Assembly: GCF_003626645.1 (NCBI RefSeq)
Contig: NZ_RBAM01000020.1
Location: 1-64,000 of the forward strand
DNA: 64,000 bases
Reading direction: 5' to 3'
DNA from: Streptomyces klenkii
GTDB lineage: Bacteria; Actinomycetota; Actinomycetes; Streptomycetales; Streptomycetaceae
Of the stretch, positions 26,701 to 32,957 are shown piece after piece (the stretch's first letter is position 1; every line of letters starts with the position of its first letter). The notes under the pieces are model-generated. The model was not told the origin of the DNA and did not search any database. It worked only from the letters and a program-made list of their open reading frames with translations. The position numbers were made by a program, and so were the translations under genes.

Positions 26701-27414
26701 ATGACAGAGCTGATAGGAACGATCGAGTGCATTTGGCGCTATCCGATCAAATCGACGGGTGGGGAACGGCTGGAGCGCGCGGACGTCGGCCCGCGCGGTC
26801 TCGAAGGCGACCGCCTGTACGCGGTGCGGGACGCCGAGGGCAGGTTCGGCTCGGGGAAGAACACCCGCCGCTTCCGCCGCATGCCGGGCCTGCTGGACCT
26901 GCGCTCCCGCTACCCGGACGGGCCGGCGGGCCGCCCCGAACTCCTGGACCCGTACGGCACGGCCGTCCCCGATCCGACCGCGTACCTCCGCCGCCACCTG
27001 GGCCGGGACGACGTCGGCCTCGCCCGCGAGGAGGCCGTCTCCCACTTCGACCAGCTCCCCCTCAGCGTGCTCACCACCGCCACCCTCGACTGGGTGCGCG
27101 CGGCCGTCCCCGGCGTCCCGGTCGACGAACGGCGCTTCCGCCCGAACCTCGTGGTCCGCACCCCGCCGGGCACCCGCCCGTTCGCCGAGGACGAGTGGTT
27201 CGGGCGCACGGCACGGATCGGCGATGCCCTGCGCGTGGAGTTCGTCCGCTCCAGCGAACGCTGCGTCACGGTCAACGAAGCCCAGCAGGACCTCCCGCAC
27301 TCGCCCCTGATCCTGCGAGCCGTCGCACGAGCACACGACACCCGCCTGGACGCCCTGGCCACCGTGGTGACACCGGGCCCGGTGAGAACCGGAGACGGCG
27401 TCCGTCTGACGTGA
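26701..27414 (+). CDS. MOSC-domain protein
   Basis: A 237-residue protein starting at ATG 26701 (MTELIGTIECIWRYPIKS). An N-terminal beta-barrel (MOSC_N) is followed by the MOSC domain, as in YcbX/mARC-type proteins. RFRPNLVV and the SERCVTVNEA segment, with the conserved cysteine that may hold molybdenum cofactor sulfur, are visible. Likely a molybdenum-dependent N-hydroxylated-compound reductase or a sulfur carrier. No clear ribosome site precedes the ATG, so leaderless translation is possible. The gene ends 45 bases before the -35 of the Y-RNA promoter. Confidence 0.8.
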   Translation: MTELIGTIECIWRYPIKSTGGERLERADVGPRGLEGDRLYAVRDAEGRFGSGKNTRRFRRMPGLLDLRSRYPDGPAGRPELLDPYGTAVPDPTAYLRRHLGRDDVGLAREEAVSHFDQLPLSVLTTATLDWVRAAVPGVPVDERRFRPNLVVRTPPGTRPFAEDEWFGRTARIGDALRVEFVRSSERCVTVNEAQQDLPHSPLILRAVARAHDTRLDALATVVTPGPVRTGDGVRLT

Positions 27415-27459
27415 CGCCGTCCGACGTGACGCCGCCTGGCCGGCCGGCGCGAAAAACCC

Positions 27460-27490
27460 TTGGCGGCCCGGATCCGTCTGCTCCTAGAGT
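27460..27490 (+). promoter_or_regulatory. Promoter for the Y-RNA cluster
   Basis: TTGGCG at 27460-27465, a 19-base spacer, then TAGAGT at 27485-27490, which fits the TANNNT -10 of Streptomyces vegetative promoters. Transcription would begin about 27496-27497, the first base of the closing helix of RNA 1. The coincidence of predicted start and helix start supports both calls. Confidence 0.55.
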
Positions 27491-27496
27491 GGCCGG

Positions 27497-27634
27497 TGTC
27501 CAGGTGCGCAAGCGGGACCTACTTCGACTTCTCATCGGGAGGCCGCGGGTTCGAATCCCGCCGCCGGCACAACGCGCCGGCGTAGCTCAGGGGACAGAGC
27601 GCCTTGTCGGTTCCGCCGCCTCGATCTCTGGACA
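27497..27634 (+). ncRNA. Y RNA 1 (YrlA-like) with permuted tRNA-like module
   Basis: The closing helix is TGTCCAG (27497-27503) with CTGGACA (27628-27634). GTGCGC follows the 5' strand and GATCT precedes the 3' strand. A second helix is GCGGGACC (27512-27519) with GGTTCCGC (27609-27616). Inside lies a tRNA-like module in permuted order: anticodon-like strand GAGGC (27539-27543), T arm GCGGG-TTCGAAT-CCCGC (27545-27561), acceptor strand CGCCGGC (27562-27568), loop ACAACGC, acceptor strand GCCGGCG (27576-27582), UA, D arm GCTC-loop-GAGC (27585-27600), then GCCTT closing the anticodon-like stem. It sits 276 bases ahead of the Ro60 gene. Bacterial Y RNAs are known to bind Ro60/Rsr and mimic tRNA, so this is their expected shape. 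Confidence 0.85.
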
Positions 27635-27644
27635 GCAGTATTCA

Positions 27645-27724
27645 CGCACCTCCCGGTGCGCGGGCCACGGCTCCTTCGTTGTGTTCGAATCCATGCCGTG
27701 GCCGTACAGAACTCGGGAGGCGCG
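27645..27724 (+). ncRNA. Y RNA 2, short, with T-loop-like hairpin
   Basis: The closing helix is CCTCCCG (27649-27655) with CGGGAGG (27714-27720), extended by CGC/GCG after one mismatch. GTGCGC follows the 5' strand and GAACT precedes the 3' strand, exactly as in RNAs 1 and 3. The interior is a 9-bp hairpin GGCCACGGC/GCCGTGGCC whose 23-base loop contains GTTCGAATCC, the invariant T-loop string. No D arm or acceptor stem is present. At about 80 bases it is a minimal or degenerate member of the family, keeping the presumed Ro-binding end but not the full tRNA mimic. Confidence 0.7.
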
Positions 27725-27728
27725 GCAC

Positions 27729-27875
27729 CGGGGCGTCCGGTGCGCAGGTGACGGTTACTTCCGGGACAGCCGGTCGCGGGTTCGAATCCCGTCCCAGCTT
27801 CGGGCTGGTGTAGCTCAGTTCGGCAGAGCAGCTGTAATACGTACCGTCGCCGACCTCCGACCTCGGACGCCCCCG
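27729..27875 (+). ncRNA. Y RNA 3 (YrlA-like) with permuted tRNA-like module
   Basis: The closing helix is 10 bp: GGGGCGTCCG (27730-27739) with CGGACGCCCC (27864-27873). GTGCGC follows and GACCT precedes it inside. Helix 2 is GGTGACGG (27747-27754) with CCGTCGCC (27844-27851), extended by three pairs. The tRNA-like part has canonical geometry: anticodon-like stem ACAGC/GCTGT (27766-27770, 27831-27835), 5-base variable loop, T arm GCGGG-TTCGAAT-CCCGT (27776-27792), acceptor CCAGC/GCTGG capped by TTCGG, UA linker, D arm GCTC-AGTTCGGCA-GAGC (27813-27829), one base, then the anticodon-like stem. It ends 35 bases before the Ro60 gene and shares TACTTC with RNA 1. Confidence 0.87.
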
Positions 27876-27881
27876 CCGTGC

Positions 27882-27904
27882 TTCCCCGGATGAATTCGGG
27901 GGAA
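27882..27904 (+). promoter_or_regulatory. Hairpin covering the Ro60 ribosome site
   Basis: TTCCCC (27882-27887) can pair with GGGGAA (27899-27904), which is the ribosome-binding sequence five bases before the Ro60 ATG. With a CG pair added, the hairpin would mask translation initiation. It may be a simple terminator-like stem or a translational switch. Confidence 0.45.
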
Positions 27905-27909
27905 TTCAC

Positions 27910-29520
27910 ATGGCACGCTTCAACACCCGTACGCCCAAGCCTGAACTCAAGCCTGAGCTCAAGCCCGGGGCGGCCCGGCCCGCCTCGCCCGTGACCACGA
28001 CCGGGCGCACCCGTACGCACCTCGGCGGCAAGGGCTACGCGCGGGACGAGCGGTCCGAGCTGTTCCTGCTCGCCGTCGCCAACTTCGTCTCCCAGCAGAC
28101 GTATCACGAGAGCGCCGCCGGCCGTGATGACCGGTTCGCCGCGCTCGTGCGCAAGCTCGCCGTCGAGGACGCCGCATGGACCGCCGGCCTCCTGCGCTGG
28201 CTGCGCGGCGACGGCCGGATGCGTACCGCCTCCCTCGTCGGCGCCGCCGAGTACGTCAAGGCCCGGCTCGACGCCGGCGCCACCGACGGCCCCACGAACC
28301 GTCAGGTCGTCGACTCCGTGCTGCGCCGCGCGGACGAGCCCGGCGAACTGCTCGCCTACTGGACCTCCGCCCACGGCCGGAACGTGCCCAAGCCGGTCAA
28401 GCGCGGCATCGCCGACGCCGTGCGGCGCCTCTACACCGGCCGCAACCTCCTGAAGTACGACACCGCCTCCAAGGGCTACCGCTTCGGCGACGTCCTCAAC
28501 CTCGTCCACCCCACGCCCGATCCGGACAAGCCTTGGCAGGGCGGCCTCTTCCAGTACGCCCTGGACCGCCGGCACAACCCCGACACCGCCGCCCCGCCCG
28601 CCTCCGACCGCACCCTCACCGCGCACCACGCGCTGATGGCCCTGCCCGTCGCCGAACGCCGCGCCCTGCTCAGCGCACCGGGCGGCGCCGAGCGGCTCGC
28701 CGAGGCGGGCATGACCTGGGAGGCGCTGGCGGGCTGGCTCCAGGGCCCGATGGACGCGGCGGCCTGGGAGGCGATCATTCCGTCCATGGGGACCATGGCC
28801 CTGGTCCGCAACCTGCGCAACTTCGACCAGGCCGGCGTCAGCGACGAGGTCGCCCGGCAGGCGGCCGCGCGGATCGCCGACCCGGAAGAGGTCGCCCGGT
28901 CCGGGCAGTTCCCCTTCCGGTACCTGGCCGCGTACCAGCACGCACCGTCGCTGCGCTGGGCCCACCCCCTGGAGCAGGCCCTCGGCCACTCCCTGGCGAA
29001 CGTGCCCGCGCTGCCCGGCCGGACCCTGATCCTGGTCGACCGCTCCGGCTCCATGTGGTCGCCGCTGTCCGACCGTTCCCAGCTCAACCGCGCCGACGCC
29101 GCCGCGATCTTCGGCACGGCCGTGGCGCTGCGCGCGGCCGGCGCCGACCTGGTCGAGTTCGGCACCACCAGCGCGCCCGTGACGTACGGCCGGGGCGAGT
29201 CTGTCCTCAAAGTGCTGGAGCGCTTCGGGAGCCTCGGCGGCACCGACACCACCGAGGCCGTGCGCCGGCACTACCGCGGCCACGACCGGGTCCTGATCGT
29301 CACCGACGAGCAGGCCTCGTACCACCACGCGGGAGACCCGGCCGGGCAGGTGCCGGACCGCGTCCCGGTCTACACCTGGAACCTCGCCGGCTACCGGCCC
29401 GGCCACGGTCCCTCGGGGTCGGCCGGCCGGCACACCTTCGGTGGGCTCACGGACGCGGCCTTCAGCGTTGTGCCGCTGCTGGAACGCGGCCGGGACGCCC
29501 GCTGGCCCTGGGAGGGCTGA
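27910..29520 (+). CDS. rsr: Ro60 orthologue (TROVE + vWA domain RNA-binding protein)
   Basis: A 536-residue protein. Residues about 40-340 form the TROVE ring of helical repeats: VANFVSQQTYHES, DAAWTAGLLRWLR, RTASLVGAAEYVK and GRNVPKPVKRGIADAV are its hallmark helices. A von Willebrand A domain follows with MIDAS residues in VDRSGSM (Asp377, Ser379, Ser381) and a later TDEQASYH. Ro60/Rsr binds Y RNAs on its outer surface and misfolded or 3'-tailed RNAs in its central hole, helping RNA quality control and stress survival. Three candidate Y RNAs lie directly upstream on the same strand. The start at ATG 27910 has GGGGGAA before it. An ELKPELKP repeat opens the unstructured N-terminus. Confidence 0.92.
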   Translation: MARFNTRTPKPELKPELKPGAARPASPVTTTGRTRTHLGGKGYARDERSELFLLAVANFVSQQTYHESAAGRDDRFAALVRKLAVEDAAWTAGLLRWLRGDGRMRTASLVGAAEYVKARLDAGATDGPTNRQVVDSVLRRADEPGELLAYWTSAHGRNVPKPVKRGIADAVRRLYTGRNLLKYDTASKGYRFGDVLNLVHPTPDPDKPWQGGLFQYALDRRHNPDTAAPPASDRTLTAHHALMALPVAERRALLSAPGGAERLAEAGMTWEALAGWLQGPMDAAAWEAIIPSMGTMALVRNLRNFDQAGVSDEVARQAAARIADPEEVARSGQFPFRYLAAYQHAPSLRWAHPLEQALGHSLANVPALPGRTLILVDRSGSMWSPLSDRSQLNRADAAAIFGTAVALRAAGADLVEFGTTSAPVTYGRGESVLKVLERFGSLGGTDTTEAVRRHYRGHDRVLIVTDEQASYHHAGDPAGQVPDRVPVYTWNLAGYRPGHGPSGSAGRHTFGGLTDAAFSVVPLLERGRDARWPWEG

Positions 29521-29602
29521 ACCGCGGCAGCATCCGCGTCCGCCGTGTCCGCGTCCGTCGCGGCGGGGTCCCGGAGTGCCCGGGGACCCCGCCCGTGGAG
29601 CC

Positions 29603-30193
29603 CTAGGACGATATCGACCACTTCAGCTGCGCCGGTGCCGACGCCGGGCTTCCGGTGTACTTCGTGGTGTACGCGGGCGCCTTGCCGTAGTCGTCGCCCC
29701 CGCTGCCCAGGTACCAGCCGTTCCCCTCGTTCTTGACGAGCTTGGTGGAGGCGTCGTAGGACCACTTGAGCTGCGGGGGAGCGGAGGCCGGGTCGCCCGT
29801 GTACTTCGTCGTGTACGCGGGGGCCTTGGCGGAGTCGCCGCCGCTGCCGAGGTACCAGCCGTGCGCCTCGTTCTTGATGAGCTTGGTGGAGGCGTCGTAG
29901 GTCCACTTGAGGTTGCCGGGCGCCGACGCCGGGTCGCCCGTGTACTTGGAGGTGTACGCGGGCGGCTTCGCGGAGGAGGTGTCACTGCCGCTGTCGAGGT
30001 ACCAGCCGTTCCCCTCGTTCTTGATCGGTGCTGCTGAGGCGGATGAGGCCGGCGAGGAGGAGGCCGGTGAGGAGTCCGCCGGCGAGGGGGAGTCGGCCCG
30101 GCCCGTGCCGGGGGCCAGGGCCACCAGTGTTGCGGCGGCTGCGGCCGCGAGGATCGCGGACCGCCGGGCGAGCGGGAGCGGGTGCACTGGCAT
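29603..30193 (-). CDS. Secreted protein of three tandem ~47-residue repeats
   Basis: From ATG 30193 the protein is 196 residues. A signal peptide (LARRSAILAAAAAATLVALAPG) is followed by a Ser/Pro/Ala-rich linker (about 35-55). The rest is three repeats of 49, 47 and 44 residues, each with (I/V)KNEGNGWYL, an acidic Gly/Ser loop, AYTTKYTG(D/S)PASAP and LKWSYDASTKL. The pattern of a Trp-Tyr pair and small polar loops suggests repeated beta modules exposed outside the cell. I do not recognise the family; binding to carbohydrate or the cell wall is one possibility. Convergent with the Ro60 gene. Confidence 0.75.
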   Translation of the reverse strand: MPVHPLPLARRSAILAAAAAATLVALAPGTGRADSPSPADSSPASSSPASSASAAPIKNEGNGWYLDSGSDTSSAKPPAYTSKYTGDPASAPGNLKWTYDASTKLIKNEAHGWYLGSGGDSAKAPAYTTKYTGDPASAPPQLKWSYDASTKLVKNEGNGWYLGSGGDDYGKAPAYTTKYTGSPASAPAQLKWSISS

Positions 30194-30497
30194 GGTCGTC
30201 CTGCCGTTTCTGCGCGTGATTTCGGGGAGGCGAACGGTTCGCCTCAGAACCGCACTGTCGGCAATGAGCATGGGCCGGGCGGCCGTTCCGTACCTACCGG
30301 AACCGTTGCCCACCACCGGTTCGTGCATGGGCATACGGCTCCGCCGCGTGCGCGGACGCGGCGCCGCGCGTTCGGGGGCGCCGGGCGTGCGGCGCGCTGA
30401 CCGGGCGGCAGAATGGGCCCCCACGGTGGACGGACGCGAGACGGACACGAGAAGGGACGCATGCCCGGTGACTTCGATCGCAGCAGCCGGAGGCTCC
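30194..30497. other. Divergent control region between repeat protein and oxidoreductase
   Basis: About 300 bases with no supported gene. It contains the palindrome at 30227-30245, described separately, near the repeat-protein start. A CCGGAGG ribosome site lies at the right end for the oxidoreductase gene. Confidence 0.5.
30227..30245. promoter_or_regulatory. 19-base palindrome upstream of the repeat-protein gene
   Basis: GAGGCGAAC-G-GTTCGCCTC is a perfect 9+1+9 palindrome 34 bases before the start of the secreted repeat protein. It suits a dimeric regulator such as TetR type, or a leader hairpin. No regulator gene is adjacent. Confidence 0.45.
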
Positions 30498-31691
30498 ATG
30501 AACCGGCGGAACGGACCGCAACGCCCGTACGACGTCGTGCTCTTCGGCGCCACGGGGTTCGTCGGCCGGCTCACGGCCGAATACCTGCTGGCCCACGCTC
30601 CGGAGGGGTTCCGGTGGGCGCTCGCCGGGCGCAGCCGGACGAAGCTGGAGCAGCTCCGCGAGGGGCTGGCCGCGCTCGACCCCGTACGGGCCGCCGAGCC
30701 GGCTCTCATCACCGCGGACGCGGCCGACCCCGCCGCCATGCGTGAACTGGCCGAGTCCGCGCACGTCGTCGCCTCGACCGTCGGCCCGTACATCCGCTAC
30801 GGCCGGGAGCTGGTGGCGGCCTGCGCGGAAGCCGGCACCGACTACACCGACCTCACCGGCGAGCCGGAGTTCGTCGACCTCACGTACCTGCGCCACGACG
30901 CGCAGGCCCGCAGGAGCGGCGCCCGGATCGTGCACGCCTGCGGCTTCGACTCGGCCCCGCACGACCTCCTCGCGTACTTCACCGTACGGCAGTTGCCGGA
31001 AGGGGTGCCGCTGACGGTCGACGGCTTCGTCCGGGCGTCGGGCATTATCTCCGGCGGGACGCTGGCCACGTCGCTGCTGATCGCCGCGCGGCAGCGCCAG
31101 GCGAAGGCGGCGGCGCGGGAGCGGAGCCGGTACGAGCCGTCGCCCGCCGGGCGGCAGGTGCGCGCTCCGCTGGGGGCGCCGCGGTTCAGCAAGGAGACGG
31201 GCACGTGGGCGCTGCCGCTGCCCACGCTCGACCCCCAGGTCGTACGCCGCTCGGCCGCCGCGCTGGAGCGGTACGGCCCCGACTTCCGCTACCGGCACTA
31301 CGCGTCCGTGAAGAGGCTGCCCGTGGCCCTGGCCGGGACGGCCGGCCTGGGCGCGCTGGCGGCGGCCGCGCAGGTGGCCCCCGTCAGGTCCTGGCTCTCC
31401 CGTCTCTACGAGCCGGGCAGGGGGCCGGGCGCGGAGCAGCGGGCCCGCGCCTGGTTCCAGGTGCGGGCCGTCGGCGAAGGGGGCGGGCGGCGCGTGTTCA
31501 CCGAGGTCACGGGCGGCGACCCCGGTTACGGCGAGACGGCGAAGATCCTGGCGGAGGCGTCGCTGTGCCTCGCCCTGGACGACCTGCCGGAGACGTCGGG
31601 GCAGGTCACGACGGCCGTGGCGATGGGGGACGCGCTGACCGGGCGGCTGGAGGCGGCGGGCATCCGCTTCCGGGTCCGCTACAGCGGCTGA
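30498..31691 (+). CDS. Saccharopine-dehydrogenase-like / trans-acting enoyl reductase family protein
   Basis: A 397-residue protein starting at ATG 30498 behind CCGGAGG. The Rossmann motif VVLFGATGFVGRLTAEYL is at the N-terminus, followed by DAADPAAMRELAESAHVVASTVGPY and TDYTDLTGEPEFV, which define the saccharopine dehydrogenase-like group that includes the mycobacterial trans-acting enoyl reductase Rv2953. CGFDSAPHDLLAYF is also typical. It probably reduces a lipid or polyketide-linked double bond with NAD(P)H, but no pathway genes surround it. The frame is open further upstream, but those residues cross the control region. Confidence 0.78.
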   Translation: MNRRNGPQRPYDVVLFGATGFVGRLTAEYLLAHAPEGFRWALAGRSRTKLEQLREGLAALDPVRAAEPALITADAADPAAMRELAESAHVVASTVGPYIRYGRELVAACAEAGTDYTDLTGEPEFVDLTYLRHDAQARRSGARIVHACGFDSAPHDLLAYFTVRQLPEGVPLTVDGFVRASGIISGGTLATSLLIAARQRQAKAAARERSRYEPSPAGRQVRAPLGAPRFSKETGTWALPLPTLDPQVVRRSAAALERYGPDFRYRHYASVKRLPVALAGTAGLGALAAAAQVAPVRSWLSRLYEPGRGPGAEQRARAWFQVRAVGEGGGRRVFTEVTGGDPGYGETAKILAEASLCLALDDLPETSGQVTTAVAMGDALTGRLEAAGIRFRVRYSG

Positions 31692-31701
31692 CGCGCCGGC
31701 C

Positions 31702-31779
31702 TCAGCACTGAGGGCGCTTGCCGTGGTTGGCGGCCTTGCCGCGGCGGGCCCTCTTCTTGCGGCGTCGCTTGGAGGACAT
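31702..31779 (-). CDS. 25-residue basic protein, bL37/AURKAIP1-COX24-like
   Basis: ATG 31779 with a good AGGAG site encodes MSSKRRRKKRARRGKAANHG followed by KRPQC and a stop. The lysine/arginine-rich start and the NHGKRP ending match the tiny actinobacterial ribosomal protein bL37, annotated as an AURKAIP1/COX24-domain protein and seen in mycobacterial ribosomes (recalled, not searched). It would sit in the large subunit rRNA. The gene reads leftward 41 bases after the alpha/beta hydrolase and ends 10 bases from the convergent oxidoreductase stop. Confidence 0.8.
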   Translation of the reverse strand: MSSKRRRKKRARRGKAANHGKRPQC

Positions 31780-31820
31780 GGGGGTGTCTCCTCTCGTGGA
31801 CTTCCGCTAAATCTATCCCG

Positions 31821-32795
31821 TTATGAGGTGGTCTGCCCGTTCTGATCGTGCGGGCCTGGTTCCTTCGAAGGAGCCGCCGTATCCGCCGAAAGGGCCGTCG
31901 TATCCGTTTCCGCAGCCGTAGCCGCATCCAGCAGCCGCTCGACCTCGGCGACGACGATGCCGGGTTCCGCCGTCGGCACCATGTGGTCCGCGTGCCGCGC
32001 GAGGACGTGCCGCCCGCGAGGGGACTGCCGGGCCCGGTGGGCGTGCGCCGCGTTTATGGACGCGCGGGCCTGCGCGCTCATGCCCGGGGTGGGCAGGGTC
32101 GCGGAGATGACCGTGACGGGGATGTCACCGAGGACCGGCGGGTCGTCGCGCAAGGTGCGCAGGTCGGCCGCGATGTCGGCCTGTTCGGCGCCCATCGTGC
32201 GCATGGTCGCGACGGTGAACGCCTCCGCGCGCATGTCGGCGGCGGCGTCGGGCGGCAGGGCGGCGGTCACCTTACGGAAGAGCAGGCCGAGCAGCCCCAG
32301 GCGCGCCAGCAGCAGGGCCGCCCCGTACCGGACCTTCTCCAGACGGCGGATGGAGCGGTCGAAGAGCAGGTCGCAGGCCTCGTCCGTGGGGTCGACCAGC
32401 ACCAGGCCGGCGATCCGCCCGGGCCGGGCCGCCGCGGCGAGCCGTACGACCGGGCCGCCCCAGCTGTGCCCGACCAGTACGTACGGGCCCGGGCCGAGGT
32501 GGTCGAGCAGGTCGCCCAAGTCGCCGGCGAGCCGGGCGAGCCGGCGCTGCCCCGACGGGTCGGGAGCGCTCCGCCCGAGCCCGCTGCGGTCGTAGGCCAC
32601 CGTCCGCGCCGCCCCCGCCACGCCCCGCTGCACGAGCGCCCAGTACGACCGCACCGACGCCAGCCCGCCTTCGAACACCACCGTCACGGGGGCGCCGCCG
32701 CCGTCAGGACCGGCGAGCTCCATGAAGTACAACTCCCGGCCGTCCCGGGTCCGTGCGGTACCGGGCGTGCCCTGGCTGTGCTGCGATCGCTGCAT
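31821..32795 (-). CDS. Alpha/beta hydrolase
   Basis: A 324-residue hydrolase from ATG 32795, preceded by GAGGACGG. The nucleophile elbow is VLVGHSWGGPVVRL. The oxyanion strand VVFEGGLASVRSYW and VAYDRSGLGRSAPD are typical, DPTDEAC follows, and the catalytic histidine is probably in ARHADHMVPT. No signal peptide. Substrate unknown. A perfect 20-base palindrome lies 36 bases upstream of the start and is likely its operator. The tail is Ala/Thr-rich and probably disordered. The bL37-like gene follows downstream. Confidence 0.83.
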   Translation of the reverse strand: MQRSQHSQGTPGTARTRDGRELYFMELAGPDGGGAPVTVVFEGGLASVRSYWALVQRGVAGAARTVAYDRSGLGRSAPDPSGQRRLARLAGDLGDLLDHLGPGPYVLVGHSWGGPVVRLAAAARPGRIAGLVLVDPTDEACDLLFDRSIRRLEKVRYGAALLLARLGLLGLLFRKVTAALPPDAAADMRAEAFTVATMRTMGAEQADIAADLRTLRDDPPVLGDIPVTVISATLPTPGMSAQARASINAAHAHRARQSPRGRHVLARHADHMVPTAEPGIVVAEVERLLDAATAAETDTTALSADTAAPSKEPGPHDQNGQTTS

Positions 32796-32830
32796 CGTTA
32801 CCGTCCTCGACCTCAACCTCGACGAAGGGG

Positions 32831-32850
32831 AACTTAGGTTAACCTAAGTT
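32831..32850. promoter_or_regulatory. Perfect 20-base palindromic operator
   Basis: AACTTAGGTTAACCTAAGTT reads the same on both strands. It lies between the divergent alpha/beta hydrolase and glycosyltransferase genes. The half site TTAGGTT resembles that of DtxR/DmdR iron boxes, but the central spacer of those boxes is missing, so an iron box is not claimed. The AT-rich palindrome in GC-rich DNA stands out strongly. Confidence 0.7.
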
Positions 32851-32957
32851 ACGCGTGAGGTGACTCCGGCGGCGGCTTTACCCTGATAAATCCATTCCGG
32901 ACTGCGGAATCTGCGGAACTGTGGAGTCCGCAGGGCCTGCGGGCGGAGCCTGGTGCT

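Noticed and set aside
27545..27600. Ordinary tRNA genes at the TTCGAAT sites
   Set aside because: T arm and acceptor 3' strand come before the D arm, there is no anticodon loop of seven bases, and no CCA or normal 3' end. The permuted order fits a Y RNA, not a tRNA. A functional permuted tRNA is also unlikely for lack of an anticodon.
27532..29433. A 633-residue leftward frame antisense to the Ro60 gene and Y RNAs
   Set aside because: No protein family character and no ribosome site; it is the complement of the rsr reading frame.
29603..30050. CRISPR array at the repeat region
   Set aside because: The repeats are long, in frame and encode protein; there are no short repeats with unique spacers here or elsewhere in the window.
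32831..32850. DtxR/DmdR1 iron box
   Set aside because: Half sites match but the central GGC-type spacer of the 19-base box is missing, and no iron gene is nearby.
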